The notes under the pieces: generated by a model | Told to the model about the DNA's origin: nothing | The model's database searches: none | What the model saw: only the letters and a program-made list of their open reading frames with translations | Assembly: GCA_012270975.1 (NCBI GenBank) | Contig: JAAXHH010000011.1 | Location: 2,381-66,380, forward strand | Source: Candidatus Latescibacterota bacterium | GTDB taxonomy: Bacteria; JAAXHH01 | DNA: 64,000 nt | Direction: 5' to 3' | Program-made: the position numbers and the translations under genes | Part shown: positions 1 to 7,946 of the stretch, piece by piece | Position numbering within the stretch: the first letter of the stretch is position 1 | How the letters are laid out: each line of letters begins with the position of its first letter

Positions 1-24
1 AGACAGACAGACAGACAGACAGAC
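1..24. repeat. (AGAC)6 tetranucleotide tract at the window edge
   Basis: Six perfect AGAC units run from the first base. The tract may be longer, because it is cut by the window edge. It is in the open frame of the methyltransferase-like sequence that follows (reading D-R-Q-T repeats). Tetranucleotide tracts inside DNA methyltransferase genes are the classic basis of phase variation in Haemophilus and Neisseria mod genes. Here the link is inference only, and a contig break at a simple repeat is an equally good explanation. Confidence 0.9.
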
Positions 25-865
25 TACTACATCTCAATCCGGCTTATCACAAGAGCTACAGACTCTCGGACGATATTCGTCACTGTTCTACCGCGATGCG
101 GTCTGGGGCACAAAGGAGCAGTTATACGGATCGAGGATGGAGTTTGGCGTTGAGACTGATTACGACATCAACCAATCAGAGAACGATAATAGCGTCTTTG
201 ATTCCTCCTACAGCTTTGGGGCACAAGGGGGCGATTATCGATGTTCATACTGGCTTCTTCCAGTGAGGAAGACAACAAATGCGACAAACGAACGAACCTG
301 CATCGTATCTATGGTTCCAAGGACGGGAATGAGCGACCGCGCACCATTACTTCGCGTTCCCCATGTTAAGACTGCTGCACTGTTAGCCGCTGGTTTGAAT
401 AGTATCGTGGTGGACTTCGCTGCTAGAACTGCGGTTGGTGGTACAGATCTCAGCTATTTTATTATTAAGCAGCTTCCTTTACTACCACCGGAGGCATTCT
501 TGGAGCAGTTCAGACCAGGGATGACCTATACAGATTTTGTATTGCCCCGAGTGTTAGAATTGACCTACACATCTTACGAATTAGAATCATTCGCCCAAGA
601 CTTGGGTTACGAAGGACCACCGTTTACTTGGAATGAGGAACGGCGCCATCATCTGAAATGCGAACTTGATGCAATGTTCGCTCATATGTATGGACTCGAC
701 CGCACCGACTTGGAGTGGATCCTTGACGCTCCGTCTCCAAGCTATTCATTCCCACGTTTAAAACTCAATGAAATGAAGAAGTTTGGAGAGTATCGTACCA
801 AGCGTTTGGTGTTGGAAGCATTCGACCAATTAGCTCGTGGTGTTATTCCCAGTATTGGGACATAG
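2..865 (+). CDS. C-terminal part of a DNA methyltransferase / type IIG-like R-M protein (5' partial, possibly degraded)
   Basis: The frame is open from base 2 to the stop at 863-865, so the ATG at 137 is probably not the true start. From about base 255 the protein matches the C-terminal region of large Eco57I/type IIG or DISARM-type N6-adenine methyltransferases. It has a TNATNERT block followed by VP, then GLNSIVVDFAARTAVGGTDL, FIIKQLPLLPPEAF, a HMYGLDRTDLEWIL segment, and the closing GEYRTKRLVLEAFD. These elements belong to the target-recognition/C-terminal part; the catalytic NPPY domain would lie off the window. Bases 2-255 in this frame do not look like the family, whereas frames 1 and 3 there carry related motifs (see the 113-bp repeat entry). 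The 5' part may therefore be rearranged, frameshifted or misassembled. Family is fairly sure; subtype is not. Confidence 0.65.
   Translation, partial: DRQTDRQTTTSQSGLSQELQTLGRYSSLFYRDAVWGTKEQLYGSRMEFGVETDYDINQSENDNSVFDSSYSFGAQGGDYRCSYWLLPVRKTTNATNERTCIVSMVPRTGMSDRAPLLRVPHVKTAALLAAGLNSIVVDFAARTAVGGTDLSYFIIKQLPLLPPEAFLEQFRPGMTYTDFVLPRVLELTYTSYELESFAQDLGYEGPPFTWNEERRHHLKCELDAMFAHMYGLDRTDLEWILDAPSPSYSFPRLKLNEMKKFGEYRTKRLVLEAFDQLARGVIPSIGT
40..378 (+). repeat. Three 113-bp-spaced blocks encoding the same motif in three frames
   Basis: Blocks start at 40 (frame 1), 153 (frame 3) and 266 (frame 2). Translated, they read RLITRATDSRTIFVTVLP, RLITTSTNQRTIIASLIP and RKTTNATNERTCIVSMVP. Blocks 1 and 2 continue with LGHKGA, block 3 with MSDRAP. 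The conserved residues in blocks 1 and 2 mostly use different synonymous codons (for example cgg/aga, ctt/ctg, gga/ggg), which implies each block evolved as coding sequence. Because 113 is not a multiple of three, no single frame reads all three. Only block 3 is continuous with the rest of the methyltransferase C-terminus. Confidence 0.7.
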
Positions 866-1192
866 TACATGTGGGAATCTGATGCTTGGACAAATGATTC
901 CGTCGGTTTAATCGAACTAATCTGTCTCCTACAAGTATAAGTTACATAGAACAAAGATAGTGTACTAATGCCGGACTGCAGAACCACAGTTACACGGTAT
1001 CAATGCCATGTATTTGGCTTGACATGGTTTGTACGATAAACAAGCTTTTGAAGTTTATTGGTAGCAATACAAGAAAGTCATAACTAGGATCTATGTAGTT
1101 GAAGATCGGATACAAAAGTGGGTTTGTTTAAGAAATAGAGAGTAGTCTCGAATTCACTTAGTATCTATAGTGACTATAATAGGAGTAGCAGC
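866..1192. other. AT-rich intergenic stretch, nothing recognised
   Basis: About 327 bases between the methyltransferase end and the next gene. I see no convincing gene, RNA or terminator hairpin. The only functional element is an AGGAG ribosome binding site at 1181-1185, seven bases before the TTG start at 1193. Confidence 0.5.
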
Positions 1193-1864
1193 TTGAATCT
1201 AAGTCTTTTTGAATTCTCAGTAGTCTTATTGGCGGATTCTAACAACCCTTCAATTTTGAACCCAGACTTTCTTCGCTATACTGGGATCGTAAAGAATCCA
1301 TGGCAGATTCTTGATGTACCGGATGCGGTTATTTCCATCCCTGGGTTTTCTCAGGTTAAGTACAATGATGGGCTCACTATACGAGCAGAACCAAATCGTG
1401 TGGTTTTTGAACAAACTGGAGATCCATTAGAGCTCGGTAACATCTCTTGTATTGAGATGGCAAGACACTATTTAGATGCCGTACCTCACGTAAAGTACGG
1501 TGCTATAGGAATTAACCCTAAAGGATATAAGACGTTGCACTCAGCGGAACGAGAAAGTGTATCTAATGCGCTAAAAAACAGTGGAGACTGGATGGAGTTC
1601 AAAAACGTTAATCCGGAGATTCAACTAAAAGCGATTTACGACTTGAATGATAAGAGAATAGTACTAGATGTATCACAAGCTAGAAAGCGTGTAGCTACTG
1701 GATCTGATGTACATGCTATTATATTTCAGGCAAATATCCATCGAGATATTACAGAATCTGAACAGCCTAATCGTATCGATAAGTTGGTATCTGTACTTAA
1801 TGAATGGGAAACCGATCTATCGGATTTCCAAGAACTTGTAAACATTTTCATGCGAATAAAGTGA
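1193..1864 (+). CDS. Hypothetical protein, 223 aa, first gene of a three-gene accessory cluster
   Basis: TTG start chosen because AGGAG lies seven bases upstream. No signal peptide or membrane helix. The N-terminus has a conserved-looking NPSILNPDFLRYTGIV segment, followed by a predicted beta-rich region (VPDAVISIPGF, LTIRAEPNRVVFEQTGD) and a helical half. I have the impression of having seen the NPSILNPDFL motif in uncharacterised proteins that travel with similar small partners, but I cannot name a family. It is a single base away from the next gene, so the two are translationally linked. Codon use is AT-rich compared with the chromosome from 3230 onward, which fits horizontal transfer together with the methyltransferase upstream. 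Function unknown. Confidence 0.7.
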   Translation: MNLSLFEFSVVLLADSNNPSILNPDFLRYTGIVKNPWQILDVPDAVISIPGFSQVKYNDGLTIRAEPNRVVFEQTGDPLELGNISCIEMARHYLDAVPHVKYGAIGINPKGYKTLHSAERESVSNALKNSGDWMEFKNVNPEIQLKAIYDLNDKRIVLDVSQARKRVATGSDVHAIIFQANIHRDITESEQPNRIDKLVSVLNEWETDLSDFQELVNIFMRIK

Positions 1865-1865
1865 C

Positions 1866-2633
1866 ATGTGGACAATAAAAAAACCTGTAATAGCTACAAC
1901 AAGCCAAAGTGGAATTGGGGAATTGCAACATATAGCCAATTCTTGCGATACCTGGCCTGATCAGATTAGCGACAGTGACTGGTTAGTTTCCTCTTTTGAG
2001 GAAGGGGTTAAAGACACTTCTCTTGAAGAAGGAATCTCAGTTACACCCCATGAGCCAGATATAACCGAATATTGGAAAGATCTAAGTTTCTCAAGTAACT
2101 ATGTTCCAAATATCCACTGGTTAAGTCAGAATATAGTTTCATTATTGATGTATTACGACAATGGAACCATTGTAAATGAGACTGATCCTGATGATCAATT
2201 AAGGGATACTGTTCTCGATAGTATCTTAAAGGAACTCAATGATTTGGAGAACGAAACCCTTGAAGAAGGATCCCCACCACCATCGCCCATTGCTTTGGCT
2301 CATGCCGGTCGTCTAATACGTGAAATGTACAGGTTGTTACCTCGTCAGTTTTTAATAGATCCTATGCCTGAAGAAGGTGTTGCGATAAGTGTAACAGGGG
2401 GTTACAAAAGCTCAGTTTTGTTAGTTTGCGAGCCCGATGGCGGAGCGTTGTGTTCTGTTAACATGGATGGTGAACATAGGCGAGCTCGGTATACAAATGC
2501 AGAAGTGCTTCCAGATGGGTTTCTGCGTGAAGCACTTGCAGAACTAGAAAAGAGGGAGTTTGTTGAATTCTATAGATATTCTTGGTCGTATTTCTCCGAG
2601 GGAAATTCTTGGAAGAGGAGTTTTTTCAAGTAA
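1866..2633 (+). CDS. Hypothetical protein, 255 aa, second gene of the accessory cluster
   Basis: ATG start one base after the preceding stop. The first ~130 residues are low in recognisable features. The second half carries a compact pattern of PIALAHAGRLIREMYRLLP, then MPEEGVAISVTGGYKSSVLLVCEPDGG, and LPDGFLREALAELE. This resembles small uncharacterised proteins with a P..DGG..LEW-type beta-hairpin core often found as partners of an unknown neighbour. No catalytic motif seen. The gene overlaps the next one by about 74 bases in another frame, so the C-terminal ~25 residues may be less constrained or the downstream start may be later. Function unknown; the three-gene order looks like a mobile accessory module. 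Confidence 0.65.
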   Translation: MWTIKKPVIATTSQSGIGELQHIANSCDTWPDQISDSDWLVSSFEEGVKDTSLEEGISVTPHEPDITEYWKDLSFSSNYVPNIHWLSQNIVSLLMYYDNGTIVNETDPDDQLRDTVLDSILKELNDLENETLEEGSPPPSPIALAHAGRLIREMYRLLPRQFLIDPMPEEGVAISVTGGYKSSVLLVCEPDGGALCSVNMDGEHRRARYTNAEVLPDGFLREALAELEKREFVEFYRYSWSYFSEGNSWKRSFFK

Positions 2634-3003
2634 CGATGCAAGAAAGGCTAGGCTTAGACGTAAGGTAACTTTTCGGATATTCTTAGAAAGCGCTGGTACA
2701 TTGGAGATTTCCGTTGACAGACTTGATTTAGTGGACAACGAGGAAGCGATTGAAATCGGCGATAATGTCGCAGCCAATCGTACATGTATGTCAAATCGAA
2801 ATGTTCGGTTTTATGGTTGGGCAGTTGTTTCTTCAGAGGATGCACTTAGAAATGGTCGGCTGGTGAATGCCTCTCCACTAGAATCGAATCCATATCATGC
2901 TGATATAATCCTACCTGAACTTGCTAGAGAAATGCGAGATGAGCAGGTAAGGCATGCCCAAGAATTGGCTGATGCTTCTCGCTGGCGTGACCGAACAGAA
3001 TAG
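2560..3003 (+). CDS. Hypothetical protein, up to 147 aa, third gene of the accessory cluster
   Basis: The frame opens with a TTG at 2560, overlapping the previous gene; a later start is possible, since the overlap of 74 bases is unusually long. The body has features of a real family: EISVDRLDLV, RFYGWAVVSSEDAL, GRLVNASP and SNPYHADIILP, ending in a helix (HAQELADASRWRDR). I recognise this ISVDRL...FYGWA...NPYHADI layout as a recurrent small accessory protein but know no function. No membrane segment, no signal peptide. Gene order with the two upstream genes suggests a co-inherited module. Confidence 0.65.
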   Translation: MLNSIDILGRISPREILGRGVFSSNDARKARLRRKVTFRIFLESAGTLEISVDRLDLVDNEEAIEIGDNVAANRTCMSNRNVRFYGWAVVSSEDALRNGRLVNASPLESNPYHADIILPELAREMRDEQVRHAQELADASRWRDRTE

Positions 3004-3229
3004 AAACAGAGGTGTCAATTACAGCAATTTGTTTCATCATATCCCACCAAAGTACCAAGACTTTGAATCAGTCGTTCCTCACGATTGCTATGGTACACAA
3101 TTTCAGGCTATTCCATTCTGTATTTGTGAACAGATCGAATTGTAAGCTAAAGTATGGGTGCAAGTTCAGTTGATTCATGCACACCAGGTCAACTTACTGT
3201 TTCATGTCTAACTTAAAAGAGGTACTCCC

Positions 3230-4369
3230 ATGCCAGTTACCCGCCGCGCTTTTCTGGAAACCTCCGCCCTCGCGCTGACCGGCCTCGCCGCGTCCTCGAA
3301 GGCTCACGCCGCACCTGTACCCACCAACCACGGCGCACCCGCGCCGCCAACCATTGTCGCGTCTCGGAACGGGATCCGCGGTGTCAGGAAGGCCTACGAG
3401 ATGATGACGAACGACCAGACCGACCCCCTCGACGCGGTCATCGCCGGCGTGAACATCCAGGAGCTGGACCCGAATGACCAGTCCGTGGGATTGGGCGGGC
3501 GTCCGAACGCGGACGGCGTCGTCACCCTGGACGCGTCGGTCATGCACGGACCCACCCGGCGGGCCGGTTCCGTCGCCGCGCTGGAGGACATCGCCTCGGC
3601 CTCGCTGGTGGCCAAGGCGATCATGGATTACACCGACCACATCATGCTGGTCGGCAAGGGCGCAAAGCGCTTCGCCCTGGGCATGGGTTTCAAGGAGCAG
3701 AACCTGCTCTCCGAGGAGAGCAGGCAGGACTGGCTGCGCTGGCGTTCCCAGCTCAACCCGGACGACGACTGGCTCGACCATGAGGACGATATCGTGATCG
3801 ATCGTCCGGGCGGCACCATCAACATGTGCGGCGTGGACGCCAACGGAGATATCGGCAGCGTGACGACCACGAGCGGCCTGTCCTGGAAGATCCCGGGCCG
3901 CGTGGGCGACAGCCCCATCATCGGCACCGGGCAGTATTGCGATAACGAAGTCGGCGCCGCCGGTTCCACGGGTCGTGGCGAAGCGAACATCAAGGTTTGC
4001 GGCGCTTTTCTCATCGTGGAGTTCATGCGGCAGGGCAAATCACCCCAAGAAGCCTGTCTGGCTACGCTCGAGCGGGCCGTGGCCATGACGGAGGACCGCC
4101 TGCTGACGGACGACGGCCGGCCCATGTTCAGCCTGAACTTCTACGCCGTGGCCAAGGACGGCCGGTTCGGCGGGGCGACCATGTACCAGATGCCGGATGA
4201 ATACCTGGAGTATTTCCCCGGACGGGACAGCTACGCCGTGGCCAACGCCGACGGCGCCCGGCTGGTACCCCTGGCGTACGTCTATGACAAATCCAGGATC
4301 CCCGCGCCGACGATGGAACGGTTGATGGAACGGGTGGAAGAAAGGAAGTTGGAGCGGCAGCAGAGATAA
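3230..4369 (+). CDS. N4-(beta-N-acetylglucosaminyl)-L-asparaginase (glycosylasparaginase), Tat-exported
   Basis: N-terminal nucleophile hydrolase that cleaves the GlcNAc-Asn bond of N-glycopeptides. The N-terminus TRRAFLETSALALTGLA is a twin-arginine signal, followed by an A-rich cleavage region ending near AHA, so the enzyme acts outside the cytoplasm. The autocleavage site is the GGTINMCGVD motif, which makes Thr196 the likely new N-terminus and nucleophile. The small subunit keeps GDIGSVTTTSGLSWKIPGRVGDSP and GTGQYCDNEVGAA, the substrate-binding region of the family. At 379 aa it has the usual precursor length. Ribosome binding site GAGG lies seven bases before the ATG. It is the first GC-rich gene after the AT-rich left end and is followed 63 bases later by a PhyH gene. 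A plain isoaspartyl peptidase is less likely given the GTI...GLSWK pattern. Confidence 0.88.
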   Translation: MPVTRRAFLETSALALTGLAASSKAHAAPVPTNHGAPAPPTIVASRNGIRGVRKAYEMMTNDQTDPLDAVIAGVNIQELDPNDQSVGLGGRPNADGVVTLDASVMHGPTRRAGSVAALEDIASASLVAKAIMDYTDHIMLVGKGAKRFALGMGFKEQNLLSEESRQDWLRWRSQLNPDDDWLDHEDDIVIDRPGGTINMCGVDANGDIGSVTTTSGLSWKIPGRVGDSPIIGTGQYCDNEVGAAGSTGRGEANIKVCGAFLIVEFMRQGKSPQEACLATLERAVAMTEDRLLTDDGRPMFSLNFYAVAKDGRFGGATMYQMPDEYLEYFPGRDSYAVANADGARLVPLAYVYDKSRIPAPTMERLMERVEERKLERQQR

Positions 4370-4432
4370 ACCTGTCGGCCTGACCTGGGACACCGAAGGG
4401 TATCCGGACGACTGCGAATATTGAGGTAAGGA

Positions 4433-5248
4433 ATGACGCTTAACGACCAGCAGATCGCTGCGTTCCGCGAATCGGGTTACCTGTTCTTCGCCGGATTGCT
4501 CGACGAACAGGAAGTGAGGACGCTTAAGGACGCGGTGCCGGACGTGCTCAGCCGGGAGGGACCGGAGGTGGTGCGGGAGAAGGACGACCCCACGGCCGCC
4601 CGGTTGGCCTTCGGGGCCCATACCTACTCCGAGCCCTTCGAACGGTTGGCGCGGCTTCCCCGCCTGATGGACCCGGTCCGCCAGTTGCTGGGGGACGAGG
4701 TCTACCTGCACCAGACCCGCATGAACCCCAAGCAGGGCTTCGGGAGCGGGGCGTCGTGGACCTGGCACCAGGATTTCCCGTCATGGTACAAGGTCGACGG
4801 CATGCCCGAGCCGAATTGCATCATGGCGTCGGTGTTCATCGACGACTGCACGCCCGTTACCTCGCCGCTCCTGATCATTCCGGGTTCGCACCGGTGGGGC
4901 CTGCTGGACTCGGAACTGCACGAGGACGCGAAGGGCCGCGGCTACGACCTTTTCCACATCGACCAGTCGACGCTGCAACAACTGGCCGACGAGAACGGCA
5001 TCGAACCGCTGATCGGTCCGGCGGGTTCGGTCGCCCTGATCCACAGTAACATCGTCCACGGATCGGCCGACAACGTCTCGCCCTGGCGGCGGGCCATCTT
5101 CTACCTGATCTACAACGCCGTCGGCAACGCCTGCACACGCGAGGTCAGGCCCTGGTACCAGAACAACCGGAACTTCACGCCCCTGGAGCCGATTGAGGAC
5201 GATGGGTTGCGGGCCTACAGTGCCGCGCAGGCCACCCCGGCTCGCTAA
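4433..5248 (+). CDS. Phytanoyl-CoA dioxygenase (PhyH) family Fe(II)/2-oxoglutarate oxygenase
   Basis: Double-stranded beta-helix dioxygenase. The iron triad is visible: H112 and D114 in TWHQDFPSW and the distal H209 in NIVHGSADN. The 2-oxoglutarate-binding arginine is in SPWRRAIFY just after. The N-terminus (QIAAFRESGYLFFAGLL) and the SPLLIIPGSHRWG motif are typical of the family. Length 271 aa is normal. It is one of three PhyH paralogues in the window and sits between a secreted glycosylasparaginase and, converging from the other strand, a mannonate dehydratase-like enzyme. The substrate cannot be told from sequence; bacterial members hydroxylate diverse small molecules. Confidence 0.9.
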   Translation: MTLNDQQIAAFRESGYLFFAGLLDEQEVRTLKDAVPDVLSREGPEVVREKDDPTAARLAFGAHTYSEPFERLARLPRLMDPVRQLLGDEVYLHQTRMNPKQGFGSGASWTWHQDFPSWYKVDGMPEPNCIMASVFIDDCTPVTSPLLIIPGSHRWGLLDSELHEDAKGRGYDLFHIDQSTLQQLADENGIEPLIGPAGSVALIHSNIVHGSADNVSPWRRAIFYLIYNAVGNACTREVRPWYQNNRNFTPLEPIEDDGLRAYSAAQATPAR

Positions 5249-5304
5249 TCCGATCCAGTCCTCCCTGGTCCAGGCTAGTTCGCTCTAATCCAGGCTAGTC
5301 CACC

Positions 5305-6291
5305 CTAGTCCGCGGCATTCGCCGCCTGGATCGCCGCGTGGATGTACCCGTAGGCGTAGGCGAACCCCACCTGGCCCGCTTCGGGCCCCGAAATCCCGGG
5401 TACGTGGTCCGGCATGATCATGTACTCGTACCCCACTTCCTTGTAGGTGCGCATCGCCTTCAGCATGTCGACGTCGCCCTCGTCGGGGAAGACCTCCACG
5501 AATTTGTTCAGCCGTCCCTTGATGTTCCGGAAGTGGACGTTGAAGATCTTCTTCCGGGTACCGAAATAGCGGATCACGTCGTAGATCTCCTCCGCGGGGT
5601 TCTCCAGGCTCTCCGACATGCACCCCTGGCAGAAGTTCAGCCCGTTGTAGGGACTGTCGTACAGGTCGATCAGCTTCTTGAAACCGTCCGACATGCCCAG
5701 CACGCGGGCGACGCCGCGGTACGTCCGGCCGTGCCCGATGCCCGGGTCCGACGGGTGGCAGGCCATCTGTACCTTGTATTCCTCGGCCACGGGGATGATC
5801 GTCTTCAGCCAGTGGTCGATGCGCTCCCACATCTCGTCCTCGTCGGCTGGACCGCCTTCGAATTCAGGCCGGGACTGGTCCAGCTTGTCGTAATCGAAGG
5901 ACGACAGCTTCGCGCCGCCGCGGCCGTACCTGGGCTCGGTACGCAGGTGGCCCAGCAGGGTGATGTTGTAGTTCAGCCCCCGTATCCCGGCCTCCGAAGC
6001 CATGCGCACAGTCTCGCACATGCGGTCCAGCGCGCGGTCACGCTCATCGCTCTTGCCCAGGAATATGGCCCCGGCCTCGTTGTGAAAGGCGCTCGCGGAG
6101 CCCAGGGGGATATGGATCATCTCGAGGTTGATCCCGTACCGGGCGAATCGCTCGCGCTGGGCTTTCAACAGATCGGTCGTCCACTCGGCCCAGGGTTCCG
6201 CCGGCGTCTGGTCCACGTTGAATACGCCCAGTTGAGCCAGGACCTCGATATCCGTATCGTTGCGGCACCGGGTCTGCGTTCCGATGTACAT
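5305..6291 (-). CDS. D-mannonate dehydratase-like (UxuA family) TIM-barrel enzyme
   Basis: Xylose-isomerase-like TIM barrel of 328 aa. The C-terminal signature is IFNVHFRNIKG, then FVEVFPDEGDVDMLKAM, and YEYMIMPDHVPG followed by GFAYAYGYI, which is the UxuA layout (dehydration of D-mannonate to 2-keto-3-deoxygluconate). The central VQMACHPSDPG and NGLNFCQGCMSE segments hold further metal and substrate ligands. Many environmental UxuA paralogues have unknown substrates, so the reaction is probable rather than certain. GGAGG lies six bases before the ATG. It is the second gene of a minus-strand pair behind the AmpG-like permease (24-base gap), so the permease may bring in its substrate. The short gap to the converging PhyH gene holds three copies of a CTAGT-type short repeat. 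Confidence 0.82.
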   Translation of the reverse strand: MYIGTQTRCRNDTDIEVLAQLGVFNVDQTPAEPWAEWTTDLLKAQRERFARYGINLEMIHIPLGSASAFHNEAGAIFLGKSDERDRALDRMCETVRMASEAGIRGLNYNITLLGHLRTEPRYGRGGAKLSSFDYDKLDQSRPEFEGGPADEDEMWERIDHWLKTIIPVAEEYKVQMACHPSDPGIGHGRTYRGVARVLGMSDGFKKLIDLYDSPYNGLNFCQGCMSESLENPAEEIYDVIRYFGTRKKIFNVHFRNIKGRLNKFVEVFPDEGDVDMLKAMRTYKEVGYEYMIMPDHVPGISGPEAGQVGFAYAYGYIHAAIQAANAAD

Positions 6292-6314
6292 GTATGTCCT
6301 CCATGTTTGTGTGA

Positions 6315-7733
6315 TCAGGTCGCTTTATCGGGTTCTTCCTGCATGGTCTTGCCGAAAATCCGTACGCGCTTGCCGGCGAGCAGGTCCCTCAGCTTGGTCC
6401 GGATGGCCCAGAGACACGCGAGAGACGGGATTACCATCAGCGCCGTGATGATGAAAAAGGTCCCCCAGTCGCCATCGAGCCAGTCGACCATCGCGCCGGA
6501 GGACGCCGCGAAGAGGGTTCGCCCCGCCGTTCCGATCGAGGCGAGCAGCGCGTATTGCGTGGCCGTATAGGTCCGGTCGACGAGCATCGAGATAAAGGCG
6601 ACGAATATGACTGTAGCAAAGGAACCCGTAATGTCGTCCGCCACCACGGCGATCGCGAACATCAACTCGGACTTGCCCGTCCAGGCAAGGGTGGCGAACA
6701 GTAGATTGGTGGCCGCCATGGCGATCCCTGCCGCGAACATGGCCGGCACCAGTCCGACCCGAATGGCGAAGAAACCGCCCAGCACGGTGAAGGCCACGGT
6801 GACGACCCATCCCAGCCCCTTGGAATAGAGGGCGATGTCCGACAGGGTGAATCCGATCTCCCGGTAGAAGATGAGGGACATGCGGCCCAGGAACGCTTCG
6901 CCGATCTTGAACAGGAAGACGAATCCGAGCACGGCGGCGGCGATGGCGATCCCGTTGCGCCGGAAGAAGCTCGTCAACGGATTGGCCACGGTACCCGCGA
7001 ACCAGGCGACGACGCGCCCGAACCCGCTCGGTAGCGCCAGGCCGGAGGCGATTCGTTCGTCGTCCTCGGCCTGTGCCGCGATGCGATCGGCGGCGGTGGA
7101 TTCCCGAACGAAGGCGAGGCCGATGTTGCAGAGAATAACCACCGTCCCGAGACAGAGAAAGGTGGTCTGCCAGTAGTCTTCGACGCCGGCGTTCTGCAAG
7201 GCCTGCGCGGTCTCCAGGGCGATCACGCCGCCGAGTTTGAACCCCGTCCACCACCCGACGACGGCCGTGGCCGCGCCGGCGGCCATGGCTTCGGATTCCG
7301 AGGTGCCGATCTGCTCGATGCGCAGCGCGTCGATCGCGATGTCCTGGGTGGCGGACGCGATGGCTATGACGAGACCGATCGCTACGACAACGCTGAGGTC
7401 CGCCGTCGGTTGGGCGAGACTCCAGAGGACCAGGCAAGCCAGGATGACGGCCTGAAGCGCAACGATCCAGGCCCGCCGGTGGCCGAGCCATCCGGTAAGC
7501 AGCGGCAACCTTATGCGGTCGATCAGCGGCGCCCAGAGGAAGTTGAAGGCATACACGCCGAAGATCAGGCTCGCCCAGCCTATGGCCGTGCGGGAAAGCC
7601 CGTCTTCTTTCAACCAGAGATTGAGGCAGCTGCCGATGAGCACCCAGGGGAATCCGCTGATGATCCCGAGCAGCAGGATGCGGGCCATGCGGCGCTCGAA
7701 GTAGATCGACAGCGATTCCCTGAAACTTCGCAA
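6315..7733 (-). CDS. AmpG-like MFS permease (muropeptide/anhydro-sugar transporter family)
   Basis: About 472 aa with some 12 hydrophobic segments. The N-terminal RMARILLLGIISGFPWVLIG, the LGHRRAWI loop and SATQDIAIDALRIEQIG are the hallmark of the PAT/AmpG branch of the major facilitator superfamily. AmpG imports GlcNAc-anhydro-MurNAc peptides in Gram-negatives. I place the start at the TTG at 7733 because GGGGAG lies five bases upstream and the protein then begins LRSFRESLSIYFERRMA as in AmpG. A longer frame to an ATG at 7820 has no ribosome binding site. Its downstream partner is the mannonate dehydratase-like gene. A role in peptidoglycan recycling fits the sugar kinase/MurU-like pair at 31862-34086, but an uptake role for another sugar acid is possible. 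Confidence 0.82.
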   Translation of the reverse strand: MRSFRESLSIYFERRMARILLLGIISGFPWVLIGSCLNLWLKEDGLSRTAIGWASLIFGVYAFNFLWAPLIDRIRLPLLTGWLGHRRAWIVALQAVILACLVLWSLAQPTADLSVVVAIGLVIAIASATQDIAIDALRIEQIGTSESEAMAAGAATAVVGWWTGFKLGGVIALETAQALQNAGVEDYWQTTFLCLGTVVILCNIGLAFVRESTAADRIAAQAEDDERIASGLALPSGFGRVVAWFAGTVANPLTSFFRRNGIAIAAAVLGFVFLFKIGEAFLGRMSLIFYREIGFTLSDIALYSKGLGWVVTVAFTVLGGFFAIRVGLVPAMFAAGIAMAATNLLFATLAWTGKSELMFAIAVVADDITGSFATVIFVAFISMLVDRTYTATQYALLASIGTAGRTLFAASSGAMVDWLDGDWGTFFIITALMVIPSLACLWAIRTKLRDLLAGKRVRIFGKTMQEEPDKAT

Positions 7734-7911
7734 GGTGTCTCCCCGGTTGCGGTTCGTGCCCGATCCGGCCGTGGTTTGGATGAGGTTTTGAAGACGACGG
7801 GAATGTATGCACCCCCACATGCATCGTCAATTGAATTGCAGGGGGTCCGGATCATCATCTCCCGGCGCCCCGGACCGCCCGATCCGGTGGTGAATACGAA
7901 GGCGGTAGTCG

Positions 7912-7940
7912 TTGACAGGGAAGCGGTATTCCCATAGGAT
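7912..7940 (+). promoter_or_regulatory. Sigma-70-type promoter for the copper/cytochrome operon
   Basis: TTGACA (7912-7917), a 17-base spacer and TAGGAT (7935-7940). The -10 ends only six bases before the ATG at 7947, so transcription would start at or next to the start codon (leaderless mRNA). The same bases contain AGGA, which could instead be the ribosome binding site with a promoter further upstream. Confidence 0.5.
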
Positions 7941-7946
7941 AGAACC

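Noticed and set aside
2954-3145. 63-aa frame after the accessory cluster
   Set aside because: It overlaps the end of the preceding gene in another frame and has no recognisable features.
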